A program made the position numbers and the translations under genes. Positions 36,301 to 45,050 of a DNA stretch of 64,000 bases are shown in pieces. The DNA lies in NCBI GenBank assembly GCA_008828725.1, contig MEHQ01002062.1:156995-220994 (forward strand), written 5' to 3'. Source of the stretch: Saccharina japonica. Its lineage: Eukaryota > Sar > Phaeophyceae > Laminariales > Laminariaceae. Every line of letters starts with the position of its first letter. Position 1 is the stretch's first letter. A model generated the notes under the pieces. That model searched no databases. It saw nothing but the letters and a program-made list of their open reading frames with translations, and was not told the DNA's origin.

Positions 36301-39300
36301 TGTAACTGTGTGGTGACGCGTGTTTCGGAGGGGTAAACCATTACCAAGATCCGTAGTGCCACCTACCGTAGTAGCAGCAGAAGAACAAAACGCTCGATCT
36401 CTCTGCGAACAGCAGTATTGCAACCACTGCGTGACGTCGAGAATGACCAATCACCCAGCCGACCCAACCAACGATCAACCAATCAATCAACATACAAAAA
36501 ACAATCAAATAGCCATAACGACCAATCAACCACAATCAGGCCATCAAATAAGCAACCCAATAAAGAACCAACCAATGCATCAGCCAACCAACCAACCATA
36601 ACAGCCAACCAACCAGCGTACCTAACAACGTAGCAACCAGTCAACCAATCAATTCAAAATTTGATTTGCCTGTGGCGAACCTAATAGTTTACCTACAATA
36701 CCACATGGGATTCAGTTACATAGACGAAGGAAGCCTCTCAGCAGACTGTTGTGCTACAGTGAAGTACACCGTTGCCATAGCACGAGCGTCCCACCCAAGA
36801 TTCCGTACCTGCCCTCCAGGACGGTGCCGTCATCGAACGTCCACACGAACACGTTTCTGCTGGGGTCCCCGATCTTCGAGGTTGCCTCGAACGTCGTTTG
36901 GCGGTGCGGTTCGGCCAAGTGCACCCACCGCGAAGCTTTCACGGGATCGTACTCGTTGGTGCAGGTGAAGCTCAGCACGCTGTCGACGACGTCGTGGCCG
37001 TCGTCTGCCGCCACCTCTTCTGTAGGCTTACCTCCGCCTAAAAGCGTGCACATGAATGGAACGAACAACGGTTCAGGCCACGATAGAGGTATACCTTTAT
37101 TTGGCTGAAAACGGCTATGAACGATCGGGGCCCCCCTGGCCCAAAATCGTCCGTCTTTCGCTTTTGTGTTGCCATGTTGTTCAATCTATACTTTCAGACC
37201 GTGGGATTGTTAATCGGGTAGCACATTTATTGGTTTCCTATACTATCAGTTTTTTTGGGTTTAGGTGTAGAGCTCCTCAAGTGACCACGCCCAGGAACAA
37301 CATGGTGCACCTTTACCTTGAGGTAGCATGCGTCCGGGTGCTACGATAGATAACGCGTGCTACGATAGAGGTGCCACGCTTCAGCTCGAGACGACGCAGG
37401 AAAGACTGGTCTTCTTACCCCAAAATCGTCAGAATAATTCGATTTTTTGTGTTTGCTACCAATGTTTTCGTTGTACCGTCAGGGCAGTGGGCTTGTTCGT
37501 CAGGTATCCCGCTTTTGTTTTCCTCCAAAAATCAGGTTTCTGGGCGGGGTATAGAGAGCTCTTCAAGCGACCACCGTCAGAACAAAGGTACACCTCTATC
37601 GTAGCATGCGTCATACGAGGTGGAAAAGTTTGACGAAATCCTTCCTGACCGACGGGACTCCTTGGCTCAAGATCAAGGTACCGTGCCGTGCTACCTGAGG
37701 AAAGCAGGCTGTCGTACGAGAGCTCGGTAGCTACAGCAGGATATACCCCACAGATGACCGCGGAAGGGCCACGTAGCACGTTTTGTTTTGCTGAAACGGG
37801 TTCCGAAAGACGGATCTTCTTAACCCAAGATCGTCGATTTTTTCATTCGTGTGTGTTGCAATATTGCTTCATTTTATACTTCGGTCATGGGATTGTTAAT
37901 GGGTGGGGTATAGAGCACTTTTATTTCCCTTCAAAAGTCTGTTCTCGGGTGAGCTATAGCGACCTCTTCAAGTGACAACCCTCAGGAAGTAAAAAATGGT
38001 GCACCTTTACCGTAGCATGATTCCGACAGCCAAATATCCTCGGAATGCCATTCTCAAAGATACACAAACGTGTTTGGTTGCATGCTTACAGTACTGTAGT
38101 CAATGCGAATGAATGTCCTATTTCGATTCAGTGTTTGTCAGCTTGAGCGAGATGCAGAGCTGCTCAAGTGGGCAGCCTGAGGAACAAGTTGCAGCTACGT
38201 ACCCCCATCCTGCCACGCGTCGTCGCGTAATCGTGCTCATGCTGGTATTTTTGACGTCCTCGGGCTCGTTCGTGCATGGAAATACCATAAATAAAGTACC
38301 TGGTTGGTACGTGACGTACGCATTCGTTGTTGCAATAGCCATTCGACTATTGACCACGCATCCCTATCGAGATGGAGCACCGTTCTTGCTCCTACAAGAC
38401 ACACATCCAACATTTAGGTGCTCGTCATTGCTACGGTATAAAGCAAATCATTCTCATCAAAAAGGTTGTTGGTCGTCCTAACCCCCCAATAGTCCACTCC
38501 AGTCAGCAGTACCGAGAGAACACCTCCCCGAGATAGTCGGGGGGTTGCGCTGACGAGCAGAAGACGTCAATCGAATGGCTTCTACAGTGGGCCAAACGTA
38601 CGCCTGACTCACTACAGGGACCTACATTCAACATATGATTTAACCAATTCTTCTGCACGGGTGAAACGCATCTCCTCCCGCATCGCTGTGCTCTCCATAG
38701 ACATGGTATGCTTTGTTCTTTTTGTTTAGAATAGTTTCAATTAACTATTTACCGCCCCTTGCTCGAAGAGGCGGGGCGGGAGGCGGTGGAAACCCCGCTG
38801 GACTACACACAGCCCTGTTCCAGCATCCGTACGCAAGCAACCCAGCAAACAAATCACTCAATCCGGCGTAAAGCACCATATTCACCGGCCTCCCACTCAT
38901 TACGGCGTGGTTGACTTGGTGGTGTACGTATGCTCTTTCTTCCTCTCTCTTTCTTCCTTATCCACCCCCCATATGCGAGTCCGCCTTACAAGCGGTTCTT
39001 AGTAGGATGCAGCTCACCCGTCATGCGACTCGCCCAACACCTTACGGCGCTTCGCGCTTGGAGCTAGCAATGTCTACCTGACTGGTGGAAACCCGACATG
39101 CTCCGTCCCGGCATTGTAGGGATGCGAGGGTCTATGGTCATACGACTACGGCCATGCATGAACATGAAGCACCCCCCCCCACCACCCTCTACCTTCGGCA
39201 TTACTTATATCTCGACGCCCAGATACTTTTCTAGTTGAGGGACCCTCTTCGTCAAGTCTCGTGGCTCGTGGGCACATGTCATGGCACCCCCGGGGGACCT

Positions 39301-42300
39301 CATGCAACCGCGTGGTGTTTTTGATGACAGCTTTGTGACACCAGAGGCGTACTACGACCATAGGGGCGGCGTGTTTTTTTTTTTCAAAAAGTTTCTGATT
39401 GGCAGGGCAACTTACGGGTCCGACCGACCAACATATGAGTTATGAAAAAACACATAGTACCTGTCTGTGTGATACCGGCTCATATCTCTCTAGACTATAT
39501 ACGAAGTATCATGATCGGTATGCTTTACCGCACGAAAAATAGCAAAACACACTTGCTTAACCCCCTTGAGAACTGGTCCCACGTATTTGGGGGGAAATTA
39601 CTTGGAATTAGTGTGGGACAATGTTTTCAGTTCTGAATGGGTTACACGGCAACACGTTCATGATGCGGAAACTCCCATGTGCCGAAATATCCTTCGTACT
39701 GCTTGTAGTACGACGTAGTCATATCATTTAACCCATTTTTTGTTTGGACATTCCGCTACAGGCGCCATCCGCGGTTGACCGTTCCGGATCTTTAGAAAGC
39801 GGGGGATGGTGATGAAATATCCCCGGCTAAGGTCCAAAACATATATCACATACGTACTACTCTGGGCATGAACAGGGCGAATTCATTTTTTTAAAAACTA
39901 TTTTTTAACGGGTTTCAACCCATGTAGTCTATTTCGGTAAGGATTCTAGAAACATGCAAAACCCCGGCGATGGTCCTTAAACATCCCCGATTTTGCAAAG
40001 TGGTCAGATCGATCTGAGTTTTTGAGGTCAGGGTAATTTTGGGGTGGGGATTACGAATCAGTGGTCGGATTTGTTTTATTTATTATTTAGTTACTGAGAT
40101 ACAGACAGTCCTCTTTGATATGGCTTCCCCCAGCCCGCCAAGACCAGCACTCATTGTAGGACCGCTCCCACAGCGAGTATGGGTGTGAGCAACTTTCTGA
40201 GTGGCTCTACCCCCCCTAAATCGGCCGAGCGGAACCGATTGCCAAGGTGACCCAATAAAAATGTTTTTGGGAAGGCGGCGAAAACAAAGCTCGAGCCGAA
40301 GTGGAACTTTTTTTTCTCTGGGTCATTTTTTTCGACGTCGTTTTTGAGTGTTTTAGAGCGAACCACGAAGTCGATTTGTTTTTTTTTCTCCTCAGTGTGG
40401 GACAGCCCGGAACGGTCAACCGTGGATCGCGCCTACATCGGTATTTTCGTTCGCAAATTTTATGGAAACGTTGATTTGCTGTAAAACTACTTGCCCTCGT
40501 ACGAGTATACGAAGACTATCCGTATAATATCACCCGTATACTATCGCCCGGAGGTGAAATTATCACATACCCCCCCCGATGGAATTCAAAGCTGGACATA
40601 TATTGTCAACAACGGAAAGAGAGAGAGTGCAACCGCCGAGCGATTCGCGTCAATACCTATGGAAATGTCTTGCCAATATATATATATATATCTTATTATC
40701 AAAAGTCACCATTCCGAGCTATACCACCTTAGAGGGGTGGCGGCTTACTTCCTGAGCTACTCTCCGTCATCACATTATTAGGCGCTCAAAATCTCACACC
40801 CAATGAATCCTGAAATCGAAGAAGGAGGTTTTGTTCGCTGGACCCGACCCCGACACTTGTAGGAGCTACTATTACGGGAGACCATAGTAAACACTAGTAA
40901 ACACTAGTAAACACTAGTAAACACTAGTAAACACTACCGGTAGTAAACACTAGTAAACACTAGTAAACACTAGTAAACACTAGTAAACACTAGTAAACAC
41001 TAGTAAACACTAGTAAACAGGACCAAATATTGTTATTGCGGGGGATCATAGTAAACACTACTGTACGTACACTACAGTAATAAATAGGACCAAATATTGT
41101 TCGTAAAAAAAGGTAAATATATATATATATGTGTGTACCGTAGGCCCTATTTACGATGGTCTCCCGTTATGTAGACACGGGTGGGTGTAGACCCTACCTG
41201 GTAGTAAATATAACCAAATATTGCTACTGTTTGTACTAAAATTAGGGAAATGTAAAGGTTTTTGTGTGTGCCGTATGTTCTATTTACTATGCCCGCCCCC
41301 CCGAAATAGAGCCCTGTGAGTAAAAAAAAAAAAGGGCAGCGGCCAAAAAAAGGTGTACCTGGTCCGTTTGCGGCCAAAAACAGGTAAATACTTAAACGCA
41401 AGTCAAAAACGCACTCTACGTGCCCTGCCATTGGTCCAAAACTCGTTGTACCTGTTTCTGCCTCATAAAAGCCCAGGTACAGCTGATTTTGTCTACTCTG
41501 CTTGACTTTCACCTTTTTTTTTTGTCGTTCTTAAGCCCTTCATAGTTCCACTCTATGCCCTCTATACAAATGCCGACGTACGCGGAGACCCCCTCCTCCC
41601 TTCGCACCTCGCACCACACGCCACTCGAGCGACACACATATCTGCCTGCACACCTCCGCCGAAATATTACGACATAGAAGGCTCCCCTTCGGGATTGTGG
41701 TTGACTTGGAACACCAGGGGTGTCGCATGCTGAGAAGGGAGAATACAGCAGCAGGCGTTCGTTCCTCGTACTATTAATAGCAGCTACTCGTATACGTAGC
41801 CACCGGGCGAGCACGAAGAACATGACAAAACTCTACTTTGCGTTGCAAGGAACGGCAGGTTTGTGGGGTGCGTTTTAAACTTGATTTTAGGATATACCTG
41901 TTTTTGGCCCCGAACGGACCAGGTGTACCTGTTTTTGGCCGCTGCCCAAAAAAAACTACGTGTAAAATCGTCGTTCTATAGACATACGTACTCGGTGTGG
42001 TTTCTCACTTGAGAAGTTCGACCGGTCCCAGTGACACAATATGGAGCCCAAAAAGGATTGCAACTCCTGTATACCATGGGATGAGTCTTCTCCGTTGTGT
42101 GTGCCCCCAAGTAGTGGAAATAATCGGTTCTGAAATCCCTCTTCCGGGGTGTGTGTCATCCTAAGTGTTAGCCTCTGTTTAGAACATCACCGACTATTTT
42201 GGGAAGAAACTAGTTGGAATGAGTTTATGCTCCTTTTTACAGTTATGGACAGTACGTAGGGCGAAGGTACATGCGACGTACGTAAAAGAGTACCTGTGGT

Positions 42301-44713
42301 ATCTTTTTGGCTGGTTCATCAATACTTGAAGGGGTAACTTGCCAACTACGCAAGTGTTTTTATAATTTTAAATAAAAAATAAACGTCAGCTGTGAGGCAA
42401 GTGTTTACCTACTTGCATTAAATAAAGTTAATATAAATACGTCAGCTGTGAGTTCAACCGATTGAATAGTAGATACTCAACTTTGCGAGCTGCGTGTTTG
42501 TTCTATGTGTTATTTGTAGTGTTCGTTTGGGATTCGTGATATATTATTAATAGGTACCCTGGTATAGTTACTACTCGATTTTTAGAATAAGCCGCCACAC
42601 AGCATACATCATATATATAGCGATGGACAAGAACGCACGCTGTAGCATACTGCGGTCTCCTACATGCTCGTAAACTCGTAACGCTGTGCCTGCACCACCC
42701 CGAAAGGACCGTGAAGGCAAACTTGACAAGCACGGGAGTATTCCGCACTCGTATCATACTGCAGTATGTGACTGCTGTATGCTGTATATACCCAAGTATT
42801 GGTACCTGAACAAAAAGAAAAGGCGTGCACGCCCACAAGCAAAGTGCGAAAAAGGTATCCTCACTGCGGTACGGTAGACTTCTTCTGCTGGCAGTGCAGT
42901 GCGATCTACCCGCATAAATAATGTACACGGTGTACGTGGGGACAGCAGTACACAGCAGCAGTGGTAGCGTCACGTATGTATGTATATACATAGCCGAACG
43001 CCATCAAATTAGGGTGGTCTTACATGTCGCGTTGTGTACGCCAGTTGGTGTGGTCTATTTTACCAATAAAATTGTGTTACTACATATAATACAACAAGCA
43101 GTCAATGTTGCTTCGTCCGTTGGGCAGTTATAGCAAGGACGTTTTTTTTTGCTATTTGAATTCACAGCTCCTGACGTGTTTCTTGCTTTTTTTCTTGCAG
43201 CCTTTCTTTCTGATTTCCTTGCTTCATCATTCATCATTCGTACGACCAGCAGTGTGTGTGTTTCTCCGCATTAAACCGCCGTGGAGTCGTTTCAGTTTGT
43301 TTGTTTTGTTTTTTACTGTCTATTTTGTTCTGGTTTTCTGCTGGCCTGGCTTTTTTTGTGTTGTGTTGGCGTACCGGGTACTTTGTTTGGCAATTCACAC
43401 CACCAATGAATTAACCTCGACTTCTTTCGCTCTCGACTATTTTTTGTTTTTTTAGTCTGCCTGTGAGACCACATAACTTTTTACCTGCCCAGGGATACAT
43501 ATTCAGGACGGACACTACGTATTAGGTGCACTGATTGATGTGTGCAGTACTGACTGTCTGTACAGCAGTCAGTCGTGTTGGGTAGAACTAACGTGTCAAT
43601 GTGAAGACAATGACAACGTTACGACGAGCCCTAGACTACTACAACAGCAGTAGTAGCCACGCAAAGGTTGGCATCGTGGTTTGTATCCAACGTCCATTAT
43701 TCGCATATTATTCCTGGTATATATACGAGTATAGGCGAGGTACAGGTTTTCTCCGCACGACAAATGACAATGCTATGTGGGTATATATTCGTATTGCGTG
43801 CTGGGGCTACCCTGTACTATTACTAGAGGTATACTCGAACCACACACAGGTAGTAGGTGTAAGCGTGAGTATAATGCGTGCATACGCAAGCGTGCCACCT
43901 GACAAACACACACCCCATTTTATTTTCAGTAGGATATGTACTGTAGTAGTTGCTGTAGTTTTTTCAATAGTATTCATAATGTACTCTATCTCACAGTCTA
44001 CAATTACATAATTGGCACCCCCTGTCTGTGCTGTTGTTGCTGCTGCCTGTACATAGATCTCTGCACTCTCTAAGCATTACAGCACACCAAGGTAGGTATG
44101 TAGGCAAGGACGAGGAGCAAGGAACCCGAGCGGACACTGCTGTGGGGGTACTGATGATGCCGGCTGGGTGTGTATGTATACGTACACTGACTGCTGTTGT
44201 ACTCTGTGATGCTGTACGATATCATACGCATTCCTACGATAGACATACGAGGTATGCACAACCCAAGTCGATTGCGGATCCTAATACTTGGTAGACTTGG
44301 GTTTCAGACCACAACAACAACAGCAAGCAGTAGTCAACCGTACACCACTATTAATATTAATAGCAGTATAGTAGAGAGACAACACCTACGAAGTGTATTG
44401 CTAAGTAGGTACTCCTGTACTACCGGTGGACTCCATTGCTCGTACGTAATCGGAGTATTGTTAACACTGAGACTCCCGTAGTACTCACGGCAGGCAAACA
44501 AACACGGTCTTGGTTACCTTGAGATGGTGCGAATGCCTCGAAAGGCCTCTCCGGTCCTCCTCCTGAAGCGTCGTGAGGCGCCACGCCGTTCGTCGTGTGG
44601 TGACCGGTCGAGGGGAAACCGGCAGCAGCCGGTCCCACGGCGGTTCCGGCAGTCCTCCCGCTCCACTGCAAGGCAAGCATGGACAGTCCATACACTGCTG
44701 CTGCCCTCATCAT
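18318..44713 (-). CDS. Secreted PKD-tyrosinase, 14 exons, 652 codons
   Basis: Type-3 copper oxidase of the tyrosinase family, which hydroxylates monophenols and/or oxidises o-diphenols to quinones. Exons in order: 44713-44518, 37037-36809, 36218-36110, 35117-34995, 32879-32804, 31244-31143, 29575-29448, 28302-28201, 27304-27142, 26328-26105, 24566-24463, 22953-22834, 21206-21038, 18431-18318. Phases agree at all 13 junctions and the total of 1959 nt is a whole number of codons ending in TGA. Residues 1-23 look like a signal peptide (MMRAAAVYGLSMLALQW). Residues 80-178 form a PKD-like domain (VWTFDDG, then VTHVF). CuA ligands are H228, H241 and H250 (HVGYTLLFE). CuB ligands are H387 and H391 (HGPVH) and H539 (DPLFWVIHP). 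All six copper ligands are present, so it should be active. NGT, NMT and NWT sites fit secretion. The C terminus is the least sure point: GCGTGAGT at 18323-18316 can be read as Ala-stop or as a donor to an unseen exon. Confidence 0.88.
18939..19186 (+). mobile_element. MITE family C copy, TSD AAAT
   Basis: 248 bp with ends GACTCATCCCACGGTAGGGG and CGTGGGATTGCTC, and exact AAAT duplications at 18935-18938 and 19187-19190. Inner arms contain CTCCTCACATGAGGAGC. Lies in tyrosinase intron 13. A preceding diverged element end occurs near 18803. Confidence 0.9.
19322..19800 (-). mobile_element. Family B copy split by A, with a short tandem AGGGTATACC run
   Basis: Left half: TACGATAGAG, GATCGGCGCTCCTTAACCC; right half: GTCGGACTCTCATTCTTGG, GGGCCATGGGATTGTTCA, GTAGAGG. 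Near 19341-19370 the unit AGGGTATACC is repeated. The right terminus is rearranged. Confidence 0.6.
19410..19657 (+). mobile_element. MITE family A copy
   Basis: 248 bp with both TIRs. Target duplications are not preserved. The flanks are the two halves of a family B copy (about 19322-19800), so this is another A-in-B nest. Confidence 0.85.
20438..20941 (-). mobile_element. Family B copy split by an A insertion
   Basis: B begins GACGGGTGCTACCATAGAGG at 20438, is interrupted at 20546-20795, and resumes with CCCTGGGATTGCTCATCGGG to end CTGTACCGTAGCTGGCGTC at 20941. Both B termini are present, so the nesting is unambiguous. Confidence 0.88.
20546..20795 (-). mobile_element. MITE family A copy nested in B
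   Basis: 250 bp, reverse orientation to the 13716 copy, with ends GACGCGTGCTACGGTAGAGG and TATCGTAGCATGCGTC. Flanking tetranucleotides GCGA and ACGA differ at one base. Confidence 0.88.
21525..22231. mobile_element. 707-bp element with 16-bp perfect TIRs inside family B
   Basis: Ends are GTACGAGCTGGGCCAG at 21525 and its exact complement CTGGCCCAGCTCGTAC ending at 22231. The outermost bases can also be read as a TA duplication around CGAGC...GCTCG, as in Tc1/mariner-like elements; this is not resolved. It contains a further foldback at 21568-21840 and no credible coding frame. Confidence 0.75.
21568..21840. mobile_element. 273-bp foldback element within the 707-bp element
   Basis: GCCATGCCCCGACCAATTT at 21568-21586 is exactly complementary to AAATTGGTCGGGGCATGGC at 21822-21840. 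A second internal pair, TTGCCGCCTGCCCT near 21642 and AGGGCAGGCGGCAGG near 21752, extends the stem. The centre is T- and A-rich. Confidence 0.7.
22834..22953 (-). other. Exon 12 of the tyrosinase gene: third CuB ligand
   Basis: Encodes residues 519-558 with ELYTSAAPYDPLFWVIHPTA, the DPxFWxxH motif carrying the third CuB histidine (H539), then ERLLSWRR. In most tyrosinases this histidine follows the H-x3-H pair by about 25-30 residues; here the gap is 147 residues, filled by exons 9-12. The acceptor is TTTCACGCAG and the donor GTGAGT. Confidence 0.85.
24691..25239 (-). mobile_element. Family B copy split by an A insertion
   Basis: Starts GACGCGTGCTGCTACGATGG at 24691. A sits at 24842-25095. 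B resumes with CATGGGGTTGTTTTACCGGG and decays near GTACGTGTCATGCG. Lies between tyrosinase exons 10 and 11, about 125 bp from exon 11. Confidence 0.75.
24842..25095 (-). mobile_element. MITE family A copy nested in B
   Basis: Left end GACGCGTGCTACGGTAGAGG; the right end has lost its last bases (GTAGCATGCG). The interior matches family A landmarks CTCCTTAACCCAAATTCGTC and GACGCTCCTTAAGTG. Confidence 0.8.
26838..27116. mobile_element. Cluster of nested family D elements in tyrosinase intron 9
   Basis: Three left ends (about 26838, 26904, 26955; type GGGGGACCATAGTAAAT) are followed by two right ends (about 27044-27073 and 27082-27113; CTATTTACTATGGYCCTCCG). The cluster stops 26 bp from exon 9 and its GC donor. 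Confidence 0.65.
27142..27304 (-). other. Exon 9 of the tyrosinase gene: first half of CuB, followed by a GC donor
   Basis: Encodes residues 356-409, including NGGTHGPVHIAVGGEW with the H-x3-H pair (H387, H391) of CuB and four cysteines. The acceptor is CGCGCAG|AACGG. The exon must end after ACCGCAG in phase 1 to join exon 10 (which begins GCTACAGC), so the donor is GCAAGC, a GC-AG intron with the usual AG|GCAAG context. A GT donor nine bases further on (AAC|GTAAAC) would give the wrong phase. Confidence 0.8.
28823..28913 (+). repeat. 9-bp minisatellite GATCATACA
   Basis: About ten degenerate copies of GATCATACA in tyrosinase intron 7. Confidence 0.85.
29660..29850 (+). repeat. Dispersed repeat E copy
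   Basis: Opposite orientation to 535-722: CTCCTCGTAGTCGTATTTAA, CTCTTCTCCCCTCTGTACC, CCTTGCATTT and CTCGTCGACTCGCGCCGAAT. In tyrosinase intron 6, close to exon 7. Confidence 0.55.
30328..30588 (-). mobile_element. Family B copy, diverged
   Basis: From CTAGCTACGATAGAGATAAC to GGTGCACTTCTACCGTACAG, with TTCTTGTGTTGCGATATG, CGTGGGATTGTTAATCG and TATAGAGC...GTGACCACCCTC between. An unrelated B-like terminus lies at about 30152. Both are in tyrosinase intron 6. Confidence 0.65.
31395..31665 (+). repeat. Dispersed repeat E copy
   Basis: GGGATGAATGCTTTATTTTA, TTAGTCGTAACTCAGTTCCG, GGTTCTTCTCCCTCCTCCCC and CCCTCGTCGACTCGCATCGA. In tyrosinase intron 5, about 150 bp above exon 6. Confidence 0.65.
32196..32325. 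mobile_element. Short hairpin element
   Basis: CGCACAAACCTGTTGATAGT plus TGACGTTC at the left pairs with GAACGTCAACTAACTATTAA plus TAGGTTTGTACGC at the right, about 30 bp of imperfect stem round a 60-bp loop. Minimal foldback transposon or decayed MITE, in tyrosinase intron 5. Confidence 0.55.
32457..32730 (+). mobile_element. Family B copy with CCTGCATGCAGG variant
   Basis: 274 bp from GACGCATGCTACGGTAGCCT to CTCTATCGTAGCATACGTC. Flanking tetramers TCTG and TTTG differ at one base. In tyrosinase intron 5, ending 74 bp below the donor of exon 5. Confidence 0.82.
33110..33760 (-). repeat. Decayed exon-5-like tandem copies inside tyrosinase intron 4
   Basis: Exon 5 and its upstream flank (plus-strand order: GTGCATCTTGACGAAGTA, then ATCCCCTGAGATATA, a CAC-rich stretch, AAAGGGTTACG and a G-run near 32935) have three weaker matches further up. 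These are at about 33131-33245 (GTGCATCTGAACGAAATAGT, CCCCGAGATATA, AGGGTTTCG, G-run), 33350-33460 and 33660-33760 (GATGCACTTGAAATG, GGATCCCCTGAGGTG, AAAGGGTTTCG, G-run). Spacing is 210-310 bp. The copies lack a coherent frame and look like relics of tandem exon duplication. Confidence 0.6.
33487..33560 (+). repeat. Dispersed repeat G copy
   Basis: CATGCTCCGTTCCGGCATTG, GATGCGAGGGTCTATGGTCC, TACGACTATGGCCATGCATG, then a C-run. Other copies: 39098-39180 and, reversed, 56866-56943. Confidence 0.75.
34098..34470 (+). repeat. 27-bp minisatellite, open on both strands
   Basis: Unit built from CATGATCTAGATCATCTRCA plus GATAGAT, about 12 copies with some partial units. The period is nine codons, so the plus frame reads HDLDHLQID repeats and the minus frame reads DDLDHDLSV-like repeats. 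It lies in tyrosinase intron 4 and lacks exon borders, so translation is unlikely. Confidence 0.85.
35330..35544 (+). mobile_element. Family B fragment
   Basis: Left terminus missing; GTCTGACGATTTTGGTTATT, AAGGAGCCCGATCATCCAGA and TACCTTAGCGCGCGTC mark its right half. In tyrosinase intron 3. Confidence 0.55.
35817..36097 (+). mobile_element. Family B copy, TSD GGCT, next to a splice donor
   Basis: 281 bp with both ends, the CCTGCATGCAGG variant on the left, and exact GGCT duplications at 35813-35816 and 36098-36101. The right duplication ends eight bases from the last base of tyrosinase exon 3 (36110), so the insertion lies just inside the intron 3 donor without disturbing GTGCGA. Confidence 0.93.
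36110..37037 (-). other. Exons 2-3 of the tyrosinase gene: PKD-like domain
   Basis: Exon 2 (37037-36809) and exon 3 (36218-36110) encode residues 66-178. After an acidic linker (GGGKPTEEVAADDGHDVVDS) comes a beta-rich segment with NVFVWTFDDGTVLEG, then across the splice SVTHVFRTLGRQQISLSQID. The W-x-F-x-D-G and V-x-H-x-F...G pattern is the hallmark of PKD/Ig-like modules, usually extracellular binding or spacer domains. The intron between them spans 36808-36219. Intron 1 (44517-37038) is the longest at about 7.5 kb. The family assignment of the fold is from motif only. Confidence 0.65.
36440..36660 (+). repeat. CAAY-rich simple repeat
   Basis: About 200 bp of degenerate CCAACCAATCAAC tetranucleotide sequence in tyrosinase intron 2. 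Confidence 0.8.
37073..37334 (-). mobile_element. Family B copy
   Basis: Left end CCACGATAGAGGTATACC, right end TTGAGGTAGCATGCGTC, with ATCGTCCGTCTTTCGCTTTT and GTGGGATTGTTAATCGGGTA landmarks. Begins 36 bp upstream of tyrosinase exon 2, where the acceptor tract lies. Confidence 0.75.
37353..37612 (-). mobile_element. Family B copy
   Basis: ACGCGTGCTACGATAGAGGT to CTCTATCGTAGCATGCGTC. A short second terminus (GTGCTACGATAGATA) directly precedes it, suggesting adjacent insertions. In tyrosinase intron 1. Confidence 0.75.
37770..38022 (-). mobile_element. Family B copy, 5' end degraded
   Basis: Landmarks TTCTTAACCCAAGATCGTCG, GGTCATGGGATTGTTAATGG and CACCTTTACCGTAGCATG. The left terminus is replaced by CGTAGCACG. 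Third of three consecutive B copies between 37073 and 38022. Confidence 0.65.
38328..38440 (+). repeat. Dispersed repeat F copy
   Basis: Matches 7066-7190 and 57000-57115 through ATTGACCACGCATCCC, GAGATGGAGCACCGTTCTTG and CATCCAACATTTAGGTGCTC. Confidence 0.75.
39098..39180 (+). repeat. Dispersed repeat G copy
   Basis: CATGCTCCGTCCCGGCATTG, GATGCGAGGGTCTATGGTCA, TACGACTACGGCCATGCATG and a C-run, near-identical to 33487-33560. Confidence 0.75.
39761..40433. mobile_element. 673-bp DNA transposon with TACA duplication
   Basis: Terminal inverted repeats begin GGCGCCATCCGCGGTTGACC on the left and match the right end (complement GGCGCGATCCACGGTTGACC, then GTTCCGG) with two mismatches in 27 bp. Exact 4-bp duplications TACA lie at 39757-39760 and 40434-40437. 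No transposase frame is present, so it is non-autonomous. In tyrosinase intron 1. Confidence 0.9.
40866..41310. mobile_element. Family D cluster containing an expanded 10-bp minisatellite
   Basis: Left end ACGGGAGACCATAGTAAAC at 40874, then about 13 tandem copies of AGTAAACACT (40886-41020, interrupted once by ACCGGT), then a second left end near 41041 and right ends near 41144-41170 and 41278-41300. Confidence 0.7.
41334..41947. mobile_element. 614-bp element with ~53-bp inverted repeats
   Basis: Left arm GGGCAGCGGCCAAAAAAAGG then TGTACCTGGTCCGTT and GGCCAAAAACAGGTA; the right arm is the complement with a few mismatches. Both sides are runs of A, so the duplication cannot be read. The interior includes a minus-strand open frame of about 100 codons (41823-41509) that I do not recognise. 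Confidence 0.8.
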
Positions 44714-45050
44714 GCTAGCTTTTCCCTTGCTTGCACGCCGTAGCTGCGGTCTACCCCGTCGTACAAATAGATTCAGCGCGGGGGCGACGATCGTTGGTGA
44801 CTATACTACTACTTCTCCTCCACTCGGAGGAGACTCGGATGTGTGTGCCGGTTGTACGATACCGAGTCAAAATATGGCATCGGCATCACCTGGCCGGTGG
44901 TATAGGATTTCGAGAGACGAGATCTAGACGTCGTCGTGTCTGATGCGCTTTACTAAGATACATTATCGCGTGACGGCGTTGTTATCCGTGATCAAGCAGC
45001 AGCAAGCAGCAACAAACAGCAGAAATAAATGACAAAATGTGACGAAACCT
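43313..45050. repeat. 1.74-kb direct duplication, proximal copy
   Basis: The sequence from TTACTGTC at 43313 to GACGAAACCT at 45050 recurs at 45223-46954 in the same orientation with scattered substitutions and small indels, mostly in short tandem repeats. It holds the 3' part of the tyrosinase 5' flank, exon 1 (44713-44518) and 1.2 kb of intron 1. An ambiguous base (n) lies at 45053, three bases beyond its end. Confidence 0.95.

Noticed and set aside
43601-44011. 136-codon plus frame in the duplicated segment
   Set aside because: The second copy of the duplication carries a 2-bp length change in an AT run that breaks the frame, so there is no sign of coding constraint.
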